From Actinomycetota bacterium (GTDB lineage Bacteria; Actinomycetota; Coriobacteriia; Anaerosomatales; Anaerosomataceae), in NCBI GenBank assembly GCA_009668945.1, contig SBEH01000001.1:305776-369775 (forward strand): a stretch of DNA of 64,000 nucleotides. The letters run 5' to 3'. Shown piece by piece: positions 8,372 to 17,774 of the stretch. Made by a program: the position numbers and the translations under genes. The notes beneath the pieces are model-generated. The model was not told the origin of the DNA, searched no databases, and saw nothing but the letters and a program-made list of their open reading frames with translations. Position 1 is the stretch's first letter, and every line of letters starts with the position of its first letter.

Positions 8372-9484
8372 CTAGCCCTGCAGCCGCTCCGCCACGAGCG
8401 AGCCCATCGCGTCGGTGCCGACGGTCTTCTGCGGCAGCGTGGAGCTGTCCGCGATGTCGCGGGTGCGCCACCCCTCGGCCAGCACGTTCTCGATGGCGGC
8501 CGCAAGCGCGTCGGCGGCCTCGTGCATCGAGAAGCTGTGCCGCAGCATGAGCTCCACCGATAGCAGCATCGCGAGCGGGTTCGCGATCCCCTGCCCCGCG
8601 ATGTCGGGCGCCGAGCCGTGCGACGGCTCGTAGAGCGCGGTGCCGTCGCCGAGCGAGGCCGAGGCGAGCATGCCGAGCGAGCCCGTGAGCATCGATGCTT
8701 CGTCGGAGAGGATGTCGCCGAACATGTTCTCGGTGACCATCACGTCGAACTGCGCCGGATAGCGCACGAGCTGCATCGCCGAGTTGTCCACGAGCTGGTC
8801 GATGAGCTCCACATCCGCGTACTCCGCCGTGTGCAGGCGGTGCACGACCTCACGCCACAGCCGCGACGTCTCGAGCACGTTGGCCTTGTCCACCGAATGC
8901 ACGCGGTTCCTGCGCGTTCTCGCCGCCTCGAATGCCTTGCGGGCGATGCGCTCGATCTCGAACTCGCGGTAGTCCATCGTGTCGTACGCGCGCATGCCCG
9001 CGGCGCCGTGCGCGCCCGCGCCCTCCACGCCCGTCTCACGCGCGCGAGCGCCGAAGTACAGGCCGCCGGTGAGCTCGCGGACGATGAGCATGTCCACGCC
9101 CTCGAGGAACTCGGGCTTGAGTGAGCTCGCATCGCGCAGCGCGTCGAAGATGCGCACCGGACGCAGGTTCGCGTACAGACCGAGCGCCTTTCGGATGCCG
9201 AGCAGCCCCTGCTCCGGCCGCGGCTTCGCCGGGTCGGTGGTGTCCCACTTCGGCCCGCCGATGGCGGCGAGCAGCACCGCGTCGGAGGCGTACGCGCAGG
9301 TGAGCGTGGCCTCGGGAAGCGCCGTGCCGGTGGCGTCGATGGCCGCGCCGCCGAGGAGCGCCTGCTCGAACTCGAACGTCACGCCGCAGCGGTCGCCGAT
9401 GACGCCCAGGACCTTCAAGGCCTCGGCGGTGATCTCCGGTCCGATGCCGTCGCCCGGCAGCAGGCAGATGCGATAGGTGGTCAC
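8372..9484 (-). CDS. leuB: 3-isopropylmalate dehydrogenase
   Basis: NAD-dependent beta-decarboxylating dehydrogenase of leucine synthesis, 370 residues, full length. Signatures: [11 protein letters not shown] at 8-18, [16 protein letters not shown] (substrate-specific helix), [14 protein letters not shown], and the metal/NAD block [20 protein letters not shown] near 240-260 followed by [21 protein letters not shown] start at 9484. The start overlaps the stop of the upstream ligase-like gene as GTGA, so translation is coupled to a membrane glycan enzyme. It is separated from leuC/leuD by over 36 kb. Confidence 0.96.
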   Translation of the reverse strand: MTTYRICLLPGDGIGPEITAEALKVLGVIGDRCGVTFEFEQALLGGAAIDATGTALPEATLTCAYASDAVLLAAIGGPKWDTTDPAKPRPEQGLLGIRKALGLYANLRPVRIFDALRDASSLKPEFLEGVDMLIVRELTGGLYFGARARETGVEGAGAHGAAGMRAYDTMDYREFEIERIARKAFEAARTRRNRVHSVDKANVLETSRLWREVVHRLHTAEYADVELIDQLVDNSAMQLVRYPAQFDVMVTENMFGDILSDEASMLTGSLGMLASASLGDGTALYEPSHGSAPDIAGQGIANPLAMLLSVELMLRHSFSMHEAADALAAAIENVLAEGWRTRDIADSSTLPQKTVGTDAMGSLVAERLQG

Positions 9485-11472
9485 GAGCCTTCTCCCTCCG
9501 CTGCGGCGATGTCCGCCCTCAGCTGTTCCGCACGATCGTCGCCGGGGAAGTGCTCGTCGAGCCAGCCGAGCACGTCCCGGGCATCATCGTACCGCCCGGC
9601 ATCCATGAGCGCGTACCCGTACGTGATTCCGGGCTCAGACCATGCCGGGTCGGTGTTCCAGTCCTCCGCCAGGAAGCCGATCGCGTCGCCGTACTGGCCG
9701 AGGCGGATTGAGGCGAAGCTTGCCGCGGTGCGGGCGGCAAGTCCGTGGGAGTAGATCACGATGCCGCGGCGAGCCACGTCGAGCGCACGCTCGGAAAAGG
9801 CCTGGGAGTACGGCAGCCGAAGCAGGGTGTCCGCGAATCCCTCGTACGTCAGGTACTCGGGGGGAGCGAAGGACACGAGGCTCTCGTACTCTGCGATCGC
9901 CGCATCGATACGCGCAGTATCGCCCGTGGTGATAGCGATGCCGCCTTTCAGATTGGCGCGATGCGCGCGGCATTCGAAGATCCACGGTGCAGCGGAGACC
10001 GCCCTGTCGACACGCGCGATCGACGGATCGCCGATCACGTCCATGGACCTGGCGAACCAGTACTCGGCGACGAGGCCGCGCACGCCGACGACGCTGGCGA
10101 CTAGCGCGATCATGATAATCGCTACCGCCACGGCGCCAGGTGCTGCGCTGCCCTCGTCCCCGGCCTTCGCCCGCGCTCCGAGCATAACGCCGAACCCCAG
10201 CGCGGCGAGGACGTTGAGCGTGATGGCCGAAGGTCCGAAGATCAGGTACACGGAGTACCCCGCCATCGCGGCAAACCAGGCGGCGAAGACAGCGCGTCCC
10301 GAGCCGCTTCCACCGGCAAACGTCGTGCGTGCGGCCCGGAACATCACCAGCGCCCAGAACGCAAGCGCAACGAGCAGCGCGGGGATGCCGAGAGTCGCGC
10401 CTATCATGATGGGCGCGCTGTGGGCGTCGTCGGCGATCGTCGCGTAACCCCCCAGAGCCGCGTGATCCCCACCGCGAAACTCGTAGTGGGCGAGGCGGTA
10501 GGAGTCGGGTCCGACGCCGAGCACGGGATGCGCGGACATCGCATCGAGACCCATGTCCCAGATCTGAAGGCGTCCCGAGCCGGCTCCGGTCTGGCCCGAG
10601 AACGCTTCCTGGATCCGCCCGCCGATGCTGTCCGCCGCCGAGGCGCCCGCACCCGCCAGCACCGCGAGCGCAAACACAAGTGCCACAACATCCGCCCGCT
10701 GCAACCGAATGCGCGACCGAACCGCATGCGCGGCCAGGACAGCTAGCGCGACAGCCGCGCCGAGCCACGCGCCACGCACCTGCGCGAGCAGGAGCGCCGT
10801 CGCGGAGACACCGGCCGCACCCCACCAGAAGACCCGGAGCCACACGTGCTCCTCCTGAAGCGCGAGCCCGAGTGCGAGGGTGACGGGGAAGATCAGGTAT
10901 CCGCCCAGGTAGTCCGGGTTGCCGAGTGTCGCGAATCCGCGCGCCAGCGCCCAGTCGGGCGCGCCCCAGTACGAGGGGTCGAGGCCTGCGACCTGAACGA
11001 GCGAGTACGCGGCGACAGGGATCCCGCCGACCACGACGGCGACGGCGAGGGCACGGACCACCGAGGGACTCCGCACCATCTGCACCGCGAGCAACATGAT
11101 GCCGGCGACCACCGCCATCATCACGAAGCCCTGCCGGTACTGGTACGTGCCGAAGAACGCCGGCCAGCGATTCGGCGCGGCGACGGCCGAAACGAGAGCG
11201 AGCCCGAGAAGTGCCACTGCGAGCCACATCTCGCGCGCCCAGCGGATGCGCTCGCCTCGCGCGAAGACCCCGTAGGCCCACACGCCCGCCGCTGCGAGCA
11301 GCAGGAGTGAGACGAGCGCGGTCTTGACGTCGGAAAGGCCGTTTGCGGTGAGTGCCTGGGCCGCGCCGAGCGCGGTGAAGTTGGTGGTAGCGAGCGGGAC
11401 GAGGAGTGGGAGGAGGGCGAGGGGAAGCAACGACCAGCGTGCTCTTGCCGATGTCGACGGCGCTTCTGTCAC
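9481..11472 (-). CDS. O-antigen ligase/Wzy-like membrane protein with C-terminal TPR-like tail (copy 2)
   Basis: 663 residues with about eleven to twelve membrane helices up to residue ~450, then a soluble helical tail (TPR-like: [20 protein letters not shown] near 610-630). Family signature: [16 protein letters not shown] near 190-205, the arginine-rich cytoplasmic edge VRGAWLGA, then [14 protein letters not shown] in the catalytic external loop with [15 protein letters not shown]. Closely resembles the copy at 42437 in layout (GNPD-LGGYL, VGPDS, AYDAHN). GTG start at 11472 after GGGGAG. Divergent from the methyltransferase at 11554, and overlapping leuB by 4 nt. Confidence 0.82.
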   Translation of the reverse strand: MTEAPSTSARARWSLLPLALLPLLVPLATTNFTALGAAQALTANGLSDVKTALVSLLLLAAAGVWAYGVFARGERIRWAREMWLAVALLGLALVSAVAAPNRWPAFFGTYQYRQGFVMMAVVAGIMLLAVQMVRSPSVVRALAVAVVVGGIPVAAYSLVQVAGLDPSYWGAPDWALARGFATLGNPDYLGGYLIFPVTLALGLALQEEHVWLRVFWWGAAGVSATALLLAQVRGAWLGAAVALAVLAAHAVRSRIRLQRADVVALVFALAVLAGAGASAADSIGGRIQEAFSGQTGAGSGRLQIWDMGLDAMSAHPVLGVGPDSYRLAHYEFRGGDHAALGGYATIADDAHSAPIMIGATLGIPALLVALAFWALVMFRAARTTFAGGSGSGRAVFAAWFAAMAGYSVYLIFGPSAITLNVLAALGFGVMLGARAKAGDEGSAAPGAVAVAIIMIALVASVVGVRGLVAEYWFARSMDVIGDPSIARVDRAVSAAPWIFECRAHRANLKGGIAITTGDTARIDAAIAEYESLVSFAPPEYLTYEGFADTLLRLPYSQAFSERALDVARRGIVIYSHGLAARTAASFASIRLGQYGDAIGFLAEDWNTDPAWSEPGITYGYALMDAGRYDDARDVLGWLDEHFPGDDRAEQLRADIAAAEGEGS

Positions 11473-11553
11473 GGGCGTGCTCCCCTACCAACGGCTGTGG
11501 GTGCAGGATACACTAGGCACGCCCGCACCAGCCCACGGCACGGAGAAGAGCTC
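11473..11553. promoter_or_regulatory. divergent intergenic region, probable promoters
   Basis: 81 bp between oppositely oriented starts. TACACT at about 11507-11512 could be a plus-strand -10, but no clear -35 partner is seen in either direction. Shine-Dalgarno sites border both ends: GGGGAG for the minus gene and GGAGAAGAG for the plus gene. Confidence 0.3.
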
Positions 11554-12435
11554 ATGAGCAGCCTCGATCCCGAGCTCCTTCGCTTCCACGAACAGCTTGC
11601 CCGCGAAATCCGCGAGGATCTGTCGGGTGTGGAGGAGTTCGAGCGGGCCGCCGAGCTGCATCCGTACTTCAAGGGGTACTACGCCAACTGGTCTGGCGAC
11701 GGCCTTCGTCCTAGACGCACCCGGAACGGCGCGCTGGCGCGCCGGCGACAGGTACCCGCCTTCGTCGCGCGGCTATCCGCCGAAGACGGCGAACTCCCAA
11801 CGGTGCTGGACGTCGGCTGCGGCTTCGGATCTGACTCGCTCCTACTGTCCCTACTGGGCTGCAAGGTCACCGGTGTCGACGGCAGCGAGGCGATGGCGAA
11901 AGTGGCGGCACACCGCCACGAGATGTGGCGCCCTTTCCTGGGGGAGGGGGTCCCTCGGGCAACGTTCTTGTTCGGCCGGCTCGAGGACCTGGACGCGCTT
12001 GTACCCGGCAGCTTCGACGGAGCGTTCACGTCCGAGTGCCTGCACCACTGCGAGCCGGTGGAGAACGCGCTTCTGGCGATCAGGAGCCTGGTCCGGGACG
12101 GCGCCCGGGTGCTCGTGCTCGAGAGCAACGGCAGGTGTCTCGCGAACACGGTGATGCTGAAGCGTCTGCGCCAGCAGGGTGGCAAGCGGCGGGTGCTCGG
12201 CATTGTCGACGGGCGATACCGGCTCTACGGCAACGAGAACATCCGGGGGCCACGCATGTGGAGGCGCCTGTTCCGCGATTGCGGATTCCGCGTGAACCGG
12301 ACGACCTACTCACGACACCTGGTGAGCGAGCTGATCGGCGGGTCCCCACGGCTGGATGCGATCCTGTGCCGGATGCCTGGCGCATCCTTTCTGACCATCC
12401 ACGTGGCGTTCGATCTCGTACCGGAGGCCTCCTAG
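11554..12435 (+). CDS. class I SAM-dependent methyltransferase
   Basis: 293 residues. Methyltransferase motif I is VLDVGCGFGSDSLLLSLLG (about 88-106), followed by the acidic loop VTGVDGSEAM and, further on, FDGAFTSECLHHCEPVENAL as the post-motif II region, the standard order of Methyltransf_11/25 folds. The C-terminal third (RMWRRLFRDCGF and following) is typical of methyltransferases in surface-glycan clusters, so a sugar O- or N-methylation is plausible; the substrate is not deducible. ATG 11554 follows GGAGAAGAG at 3 nt. It runs convergently into the wecB gene, the stops lying side by side. Confidence 0.8.
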   Translation: MSSLDPELLRFHEQLAREIREDLSGVEEFERAAELHPYFKGYYANWSGDGLRPRRTRNGALARRRQVPAFVARLSAEDGELPTVLDVGCGFGSDSLLLSLLGCKVTGVDGSEAMAKVAAHRHEMWRPFLGEGVPRATFLFGRLEDLDALVPGSFDGAFTSECLHHCEPVENALLAIRSLVRDGARVLVLESNGRCLANTVMLKRLRQQGGKRRVLGIVDGRYRLYGNENIRGPRMWRRLFRDCGFRVNRTTYSRHLVSELIGGSPRLDAILCRMPGASFLTIHVAFDLVPEAS

Positions 12436-13493
12436 CCCAGCCGCCCTACTGCCTCCGCGACCTTCTCCGCAGCATGCCCGTCACCGTAGACCTCGGGCCG
12501 TTCGGCCGGTCGAGACACCGCTGCCACCGCCTCGCGAATGCGCCCAGGCTCCGTTCCTGCCAGCCGGTTCCAGCCCATCTCGACCGTCTCGACCCACTCG
12601 GTCTCGTCGCGCAGCGTGACGCACGGCACGCCGAAGAAGTACGCCTCCTTCTGCATGCCGCCCGAGTCGGTGAGAAGCGCCTCGGCGCCGCGCAGAAGGG
12701 CGATCATCTCGCCGTACGGTTGTGGCTCGATCGCGCGCACGTTCCCGCCCATGCGTCCCTCTAGCCCAAACTCGTGCAGATTGCCCGCGGTTCGAGGGTG
12801 CACGGGCCACAAGACCGGCCTGTCGAGCGAGCCGAATGCCTCGACCACATTCCCGAGGCGGACGGGGTCGTCGCTTGTCGCCGCGCGATGCACGGTTGCG
12901 AGATAGTAGCCGCCCTCGTGAAGTCCGTGTGCCGAGAGCACCTCGCCAACATCCGTACGCTCAGCGAACTCCCGCGCCGTGTCGAGCATGACATCGCCGA
13001 CGAGCACGGCCCGCGAAGCCAACCCCTCTGCCGTGAGGTTCCCGATCGCCGCTGTCGTGGGGGCAAGCAGCAACGCGGACATGTGATCCACCACAACCCG
13101 GTTGATCTCCTCGGGCATGGAGCGGTTGAAGGAGCGCAGGCCCGCCTCCACGTGCGCCACCGGGATGTTCAGCTTCGCAGCGGCGAGTCCTCCGGCGAGC
13201 GTGGTGTTGGTGTCGCCATAAACGAGCACTGCGTCGGGCTCGATCTGTTGCAGCAGCTCTTCGAGCGCGGCAAGCATCTCGCCCGTCTGCCTGCCGTGAC
13301 CGCCGGAGCCGATGCCTAGATTGTGGTCGGGCGCCGGGATGCCGAGTTCATCGAAGAACACCTGCGACATACCGTGGTCGTAGTGCTGGCCCGTGTGGAT
13401 CAGCACCTCGTCATGCTCCGCCCGCAGCGCCCGGCAGACCGGGGCCGCCTTGATGAACTGGGGACGGGCACCGACTATCGAGGCGATCTTCAC
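12432..13493 (-). CDS. wecB: non-hydrolysing UDP-N-acetylglucosamine 2-epimerase family (WecB/WbpI type)
   Basis: 353 residues, GT-B-like fold. Conserved blocks: VGARPQFIKAAP at 7-18, HTGQHYD, YGDTNTTLAGGLAA, HVEAGLRSFNRSMPEEINR (catalytic Asp/Glu/His region) and LLTDSGGMQKEAYF near 285-298. WecB interconverts UDP-GlcNAc and UDP-ManNAc. Because it follows WbpB-, WbpD- and WbpE-like genes, the likely substrate here is UDP-GlcNAc(3NAc)A, giving the manno isomer as WbpI does. The GTG at 13493 was chosen because it lies 2 nt after the upstream aminotransferase stop; the frame upstream overlaps that gene. Confidence 0.88.
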   Translation of the reverse strand: MKIASIVGARPQFIKAAPVCRALRAEHDEVLIHTGQHYDHGMSQVFFDELGIPAPDHNLGIGSGGHGRQTGEMLAALEELLQQIEPDAVLVYGDTNTTLAGGLAAAKLNIPVAHVEAGLRSFNRSMPEEINRVVVDHMSALLLAPTTAAIGNLTAEGLASRAVLVGDVMLDTAREFAERTDVGEVLSAHGLHEGGYYLATVHRAATSDDPVRLGNVVEAFGSLDRPVLWPVHPRTAGNLHEFGLEGRMGGNVRAIEPQPYGEMIALLRGAEALLTDSGGMQKEAYFFGVPCVTLRDETEWVETVEMGWNRLAGTEPGRIREAVAAVSRPAERPEVYGDGHAAEKVAEAVGRLG

Positions 13494-13495
13494 GG

Positions 13496-14596
13496 CTACG
13501 ACAGCGCCTCTCGAAGCACGCGTGCGACCTCCTCCTGCTGTTCCCGCGTGATTCCCGGGAAGCACGGGATCGCAAAGGTCTCGGATTCTGCCGCTTCGGC
13601 CTCCGGCAGACTCCCCAGCGCATAGCCGAGGTCCGCGTAGACCTCCTGCAGGTGCAGCGAGCGCGGGTAGTAGATGGCGGTGCCGATACCCGCTGCCTTG
13701 AGCGCCTCCATCACGCGAGGCGCCTCGGGGGTTCGCACGATGTACAGGTGGTAGACGGGCTCTCCGTACGCCCGGCGCACCGGAACGGTGAGCGGCAAGT
13801 CGGCCAGCAGTTCGTCGTAGACTGCGGCAGCGGTCCGACGCTCCTCGTTCCAGCGGTCGAGGTGCGGCAGCTTGACCGACAGGATCGCAGCCTGAAGCGC
13901 ATCCAGCCGGCTGTTGTGGCCGAGTGCGTCGTGGAAGTACTTCTTCGCTGTACCGTGGTTGCCGAGCTTGCGCGCTCGCGCTGCCAGATCGGCATCGTCA
14001 GTGGTTAGGATGCCGCCGTCCCCGGCGCCGCCCAAGTTCTTGGACGGGAAGAAGGAGAACGCCGCCGCGTCTCCCAGCGCGCCGGCGCGCTTGTCCCGAT
14101 ACGTCGCGCCGATCGCCTGGCATGCGTCCTCGATGACCTTGAGTCCGTGCTTGCGCGCAATCGCGTTGATCGCATCCATGTCCGCGCACTGGCCAAAGAT
14201 GTGGACCGGCATGATCGCCTTGGTCCGTTCGGTGATAGCCGCTTCGACGAGCGTCGCATCGATGTTGTAGGTATCGCGCTCGATGTCCGCGAACACCGGA
14301 GTCGCTCCGACCTGGCTGATCGACTCGGCGGTGGCGAAGAACGTGAATGGCGAGGTGATGACCTCATCGCCCTCCCCGATTCCCATCGCTTCGAGGATGA
14401 GGATGAGCGCGTCGGTACCGTTCCCGCAGCCAACCGCGTGCGAGGTGCCGCAATACGCCGCAATGGCCTCTTCGAGCGCCTTGACCTTCGGCCCGCCGAT
14501 GAACCCGGCGGTCGACATCACGTCGTGCATCGCGGCGTCGATCTCGGACTGCAGCTCGCGATACTGTGCGGGCAGGTCGAGAAGCGGTACTCCCAT
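13496..14596 (-). CDS. wbpE: DegT/DnrJ/EryC1 family aminotransferase, WbpE-like
   Basis: PLP-dependent sugar aminotransferase, 366 residues. GNGTDALILILEA (58-70) binds PLP phosphate, IEDACQAIGA (155-164) stacks the ring, and SFFPSKNLGGAGDGG carries the Schiff-base Lys186. Close in motif to WbpE/WlbC, which transfers an amino group from glutamate to the 3-keto carbon of UDP-GlcNAc-uronate. The neighbours support that role: a Gfo/Idh oxidase (15379) that would make the 3-keto sugar and a left-handed beta-helix acetyltransferase (14634) that would acetylate the new amine. The next gene, wecB, starts 2 nt after the stop. Confidence 0.87.
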   Translation of the reverse strand: MGVPLLDLPAQYRELQSEIDAAMHDVMSTAGFIGGPKVKALEEAIAAYCGTSHAVGCGNGTDALILILEAMGIGEGDEVITSPFTFFATAESISQVGATPVFADIERDTYNIDATLVEAAITERTKAIMPVHIFGQCADMDAINAIARKHGLKVIEDACQAIGATYRDKRAGALGDAAAFSFFPSKNLGGAGDGGILTTDDADLAARARKLGNHGTAKKYFHDALGHNSRLDALQAAILSVKLPHLDRWNEERRTAAAVYDELLADLPLTVPVRRAYGEPVYHLYIVRTPEAPRVMEALKAAGIGTAIYYPRSLHLQEVYADLGYALGSLPEAEAAESETFAIPCFPGITREQQEEVARVLREALS

Positions 14597-14633
14597 TCGT
14601 GGCTCTCCTTGCGTGTCGTGCGCCCGGTGGGCG

Positions 14634-15377
14634 CTACTGGTTCTCGAGAAGTTCGTCGTCCGGTACGGTACGCACCACCTTCGCGGGCGAGCCCATCACG
14701 AGCGTGCGGGCTGGCACGTCACGCGTGACAACCGAAGCGGTGGCCACGAACGCTTCCTCCCCGATCTCGATGCCGGGCAAGATGTGCGCGCCGCCACCAA
14801 CACGTGCGCCGCGACGGATGGTGCAGCCCCGCATCAGCTTCAGGCGCTTCTCCGTCCGCCCCATGAAGTTGTCGTTCGTGGTGACTACCATCGGGGCGAC
14901 GAACACGTCTTCCTCGATCGTCACGTACGCGGTGATGTAGGCGCCGGTCTGGATCTTCGTGCGGGAGCCGACGGTGGTGTCGTTCTCCACCGTGACGTTG
15001 CGGCCGATCACGACGTTGTTCCCCAGTCGGCAGCGCTCACGGATACCCGCGCCATCGGCCACAACGCATAGCTCGCCGATCGCCGTGCCGGCCATCAGCA
15101 CCGTGTGGCTGCCAATCGAAGTGCCGATCCCGACGCTCAAGGGCTCCAGCGCGCCTCGCGACGCTGTGGACGTTGATGCCAGCTTCGGCGCCCTGCCGAC
15201 AACGGCGAAGTCGCCCACGCTCACCCGCGCGGCCAGGCGCGTCCCCGCGTGCACGGTCACGTGGTTGCCGATCGTCACGTCGTTCCCGAGCACCACGTCA
15301 TCCTCGATGACGGCGCATTCGCCAATCGCAACGCCCTCACCGATTCGCGCAGTGGTCGCAATCTTGGGCTCGCACAT
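14634..15377 (-). CDS. wbpD: left-handed beta-helix N-acetyltransferase, WbpD-like
   Basis: 247 residues made largely of hexapeptide repeats ([I/V]GxxxV type: VAIGECAVIEDDVVLGNDV, ADGAGIRERCRLGNNVVIG, and on), giving a trimeric acyl-CoA transferase. WbpD/WlbB acetylates the 3-amino group of UDP-GlcNAc3NA to give UDP-GlcNAc(3NAc)A. The C-terminus (VTRDVPARTLVMGSPAKVVRTV) is the usual capping helix. It is longer than many WbpD proteins, with extra N-terminal coils. The start ATG 15377 lies 2 nt after the upstream oxidoreductase stop; the two are translationally close and clearly one operon. Confidence 0.85.
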   Translation of the reverse strand: MCEPKIATTARIGEGVAIGECAVIEDDVVLGNDVTIGNHVTVHAGTRLAARVSVGDFAVVGRAPKLASTSTASRGALEPLSVGIGTSIGSHTVLMAGTAIGELCVVADGAGIRERCRLGNNVVIGRNVTVENDTTVGSRTKIQTGAYITAYVTIEEDVFVAPMVVTTNDNFMGRTEKRLKLMRGCTIRRGARVGGGAHILPGIEIGEEAFVATASVVTRDVPARTLVMGSPAKVVRTVPDDELLENQ

Positions 15378-15378
15378 C

Positions 15379-16398
15379 TCACGCCTCCAGCGAGATGTCG
15401 ACGGGGGCGCCGCCCGCGCGCATGGACGCGTCGACCGCCTCGAGGACCTGCACGACGCGAAGACCGTCGAGTCCGTCCGAGCGCGGCGTCGCTCCGGTCT
15501 GGCAGCACTCGACGAAGTGCTTCATCTCGACGAGCAGCGGCTCCTTGGCCGGAATGTGCGGCACGCGTATATCACCGAACCGCAGCATGAGGTCCTCGCC
15601 GTAGGCGAGCGCATCGGCCGGTGCCACGCCCTTGTCGTAGATCCAGACCTTGTCCGTGGCCTCCATGTCGTCGAAGACAGCCATCTTCTTCGAGCCAACG
15701 AGGGTGATGCGGCGCGTCTTGTGCGGATCGAGCCACGACACGTGGATGTTGGCGGTCTTGCCCGACGGGAAGTGCAGGTTCGCGAAGACCACGTCCTGCA
15801 CGTCTTCGTGCAGGTAGCTCGCGCCATTGGCCGAGACGCGGTCCGGCGCTTCGCCGAGCAGGAACAGCACCATCGACACATCGTGGGGTGCGAGCGACCA
15901 GAACGCATTCTCGGCGGTCCGCACCTTCCCGAGATTCAATCGCTGCGCGTAAACGTAAAGGATCTCGCCGAGCTCCCCTGAGGCGACAAGATCACGCAGG
16001 TACTCGATCGAGGCGTGGTACTCCATGAGGTGGCCGACCATCAGTGTGAGATTGCGCTGGGCAGCGAGACGGAGCAGCTCGCGCGCATCCGCCGAGGTCA
16101 GTGTGAGCGGCTTCTCGACGAAGCAGTGCTTGCCCGCCTCCAGCGCCTGACGAGCCAGGGAGTGGTGCAGCGGCGCCGGTGCCGCGATCACGACGGCATC
16201 GATGTCGTGCTCCCCGAGCATCGTGTCGAGTGAATCCACAATCGCCGCGCTGGGGTGGGCCGTTGCCGCCTTCGCGCGGTTGGCCTCACTCGCGTCGCAG
16301 ATCGCGACTAGTTCGGCGTCGGGCACGCGCGAGACGCTGCGGACAACGTTGGGGCCCCAGTAGCCGTAGCCGATGGCCCCGATTCGCACTGCATTCAC
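15379..16398 (-). CDS. wbpB: Gfo/Idh/MocA oxidoreductase, WbpB/WlbA-like
   Basis: NAD(P)-binding sugar oxidoreductase, 339 residues. Rossmann motif IGAIGYGYWGPNVVRS at 6-21, and EKPLTLTSADARELL with the catalytic Lys near residue 98. The WbpB/WlbA clade oxidises C3 of UDP-GlcNAc-uronic acid, the step before the WbpE aminotransferase found two genes downstream. UDP-GlcNAc 6-dehydrogenase (WbpA), needed for the uronate, is not in this window. The GTG at 16398 was chosen: it follows GGGAGGAG at 5 nt and starts at the Rossmann fold, whereas the ATG at 16485 adds 29 residues with no family match. Confidence 0.86.
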   Translation of the reverse strand: MNAVRIGAIGYGYWGPNVVRSVSRVPDAELVAICDASEANRAKAATAHPSAAIVDSLDTMLGEHDIDAVVIAAPAPLHHSLARQALEAGKHCFVEKPLTLTSADARELLRLAAQRNLTLMVGHLMEYHASIEYLRDLVASGELGEILYVYAQRLNLGKVRTAENAFWSLAPHDVSMVLFLLGEAPDRVSANGASYLHEDVQDVVFANLHFPSGKTANIHVSWLDPHKTRRITLVGSKKMAVFDDMEATDKVWIYDKGVAPADALAYGEDLMLRFGDIRVPHIPAKEPLLVEMKHFVECCQTGATPRSDGLDGLRVVQVLEAVDASMRAGGAPVDISLEA

Positions 16399-16499
16399 GC
16401 GGGCTCCTCCCGTAGTCGGTGGTCGCACGCCACACTCCCCCGCAAGTCCCGCTCCCGGTATGCCGGTCGCTGCACATGCGAACACTCGGACACACTACA

Positions 16500-17624
16500 T
16501 CAATCTCTGGTTCTCGTGGCTCCTGTCGTCCTCATACGCTCGACGGCATCCTCCACAATCTCCCTGCGTTGCTGGGAGCGAGCACGCCACGAGTAGCGGC
16601 TGACAGCGGCGTCCCGTCCGCGTGCGCCCATTGCACAAGCCTCGTCCGGATTCTGAGCCACCCACGCCGCAGCATTCGCGATCCCCTCCGCATCACCGGG
16701 AGTCACGAGTACTCCGCATTGATGCTCGTTGACTACTTCGGAGACTCCAATCACGTCGGAAGCCACGACCGGTACCCCGCAGGCCATCGACTCATAGAGC
16801 TTGAGAGGCGAGAACATGGTCTCCCTCTCAGGCGCGACCATGGGCACGAAGGAAACGGCCGAATGCGCCACGACCCCAGCCACCTCCGCATACGGCAGTC
16901 TGCCGAGATACACCACCTTGTCCGGCGTCTCTGCCGCAGCGGTCTCCACGGCTGCGCGCATCATGCCGTCGCCTACAAAGACCATCGGAAGTCCCTCAGG
17001 CCAGTTCGGCAAGCGAACCGCCTCAAGCAGCGTGCCGATACCCTGCCATGAGGGAAACTGACCGAAGAAGACCGCGAACTTGGGGGGTAGTCCTGCTCTT
17101 CGTGGCGCATTCGGCGAGAAGATAACCGTGTTCGCACCGTTGCCGTTGGTGACAATCCGATCGTGGCCGGTCTCCTCCCGGAGCCACTGAGAGAGCCCTT
17201 GAGCCACGGAAATGACCGCGGACGCACGTCGATACTGCCAGCGCATCATTCCCACGAACAGCGGACGGGCGAATCGAGTGATGGGCCAGGCGATGAACAG
17301 GTCCTCGTACGGTCCGTTGCACTCCTGGACCAAGGGCACGCCAGTTCGCAGAGCGCGGAATGCGGTAGGCCAGGCGAACGGATGCGCCCGGACATAGAGC
17401 GCGTCGTAGTCACGAAGGTGCCCTGCAAGCCGCCTCTGCACACGGAGCATCTCGAGTGTTCGACCGATTGCGCCCGGAGTCGCTCCCACCGGGTAGTCGA
17501 CGAAGTAGCGGTCGACGCTCCAACCGCACTCCTCAAGCCCGCGGATAATCTCAGTCACGGCGGCCCAGGTGTCCTGCCCGTCGACGACGGCCTGGAGGCT
17601 AAGGTATGCGATGCTGAAGGCCAT
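16500..17624 (-). CDS. glycosyltransferase family 4 (GT-B)
   Basis: 374 residues. The C-terminal nucleotide-sugar domain has the GT4 hallmarks GNGANTVIFSP, AVFFGQFPSWQGIGTLLEA, MVFVGDG and the E-x7-E-like block FSPLKLYESMACGVPVVASD (about 285-304). The N-terminal acceptor domain (DYDALYVRAHPFAWPTAF) is variable, so neither donor nor acceptor is predicted. ATG 17624 was preferred to the upstream start because it follows CAGGAGTC and begins at the first beta-strand. It is first in the minus-strand 17.6-12.4 kb operon and about 100 nt ahead of the WbpB-like gene. Confidence 0.85.
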   Translation of the reverse strand: MAFSIAYLSLQAVVDGQDTWAAVTEIIRGLEECGWSVDRYFVDYPVGATPGAIGRTLEMLRVQRRLAGHLRDYDALYVRAHPFAWPTAFRALRTGVPLVQECNGPYEDLFIAWPITRFARPLFVGMMRWQYRRASAVISVAQGLSQWLREETGHDRIVTNGNGANTVIFSPNAPRRAGLPPKFAVFFGQFPSWQGIGTLLEAVRLPNWPEGLPMVFVGDGMMRAAVETAAAETPDKVVYLGRLPYAEVAGVVAHSAVSFVPMVAPERETMFSPLKLYESMACGVPVVASDVIGVSEVVNEHQCGVLVTPGDAEGIANAAAWVAQNPDEACAMGARGRDAAVSRYSWRARSQQRREIVEDAVERMRTTGATRTRD

Positions 17625-17774
17625 GCCGACTCCTGGGTGGGCTTCTCGGGCGCACTCGCGATTCCACGAGCGCGGCCGATCCAGTCGCACGGATCAGCCC
17701 GCATGCGCGTGTTGTCCCATGCGCGTTGTCATATTCTACTGTCTGGCGAGCGACTATACGAAAGCGCGTGGCCA
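17625..17774. promoter_or_regulatory. divergent intergenic region of 150 bp
   Basis: Separates the minus-strand GT4 operon from the plus-strand paralogue cluster. It contains the AT-richer piece TTGTCATATTCTACTG and a later TATACG near 17756, which are candidate promoter parts for the plus strand. No spacing is good enough to name a promoter. No ribosome site precedes the GTG at 17775. Confidence 0.3.

Noticed and set aside
9385-9480. Riboswitch or leader for leuB
   Set aside because: leuB starts inside the stop of the preceding gene (GTGA), so there is no untranslated space for one.
17163-17774. Upstream extension of paralogue A to 17163
   Set aside because: It is antisense to the GT4 gene; the start at GTG 17775 aligns with the starts of paralogues B and C.
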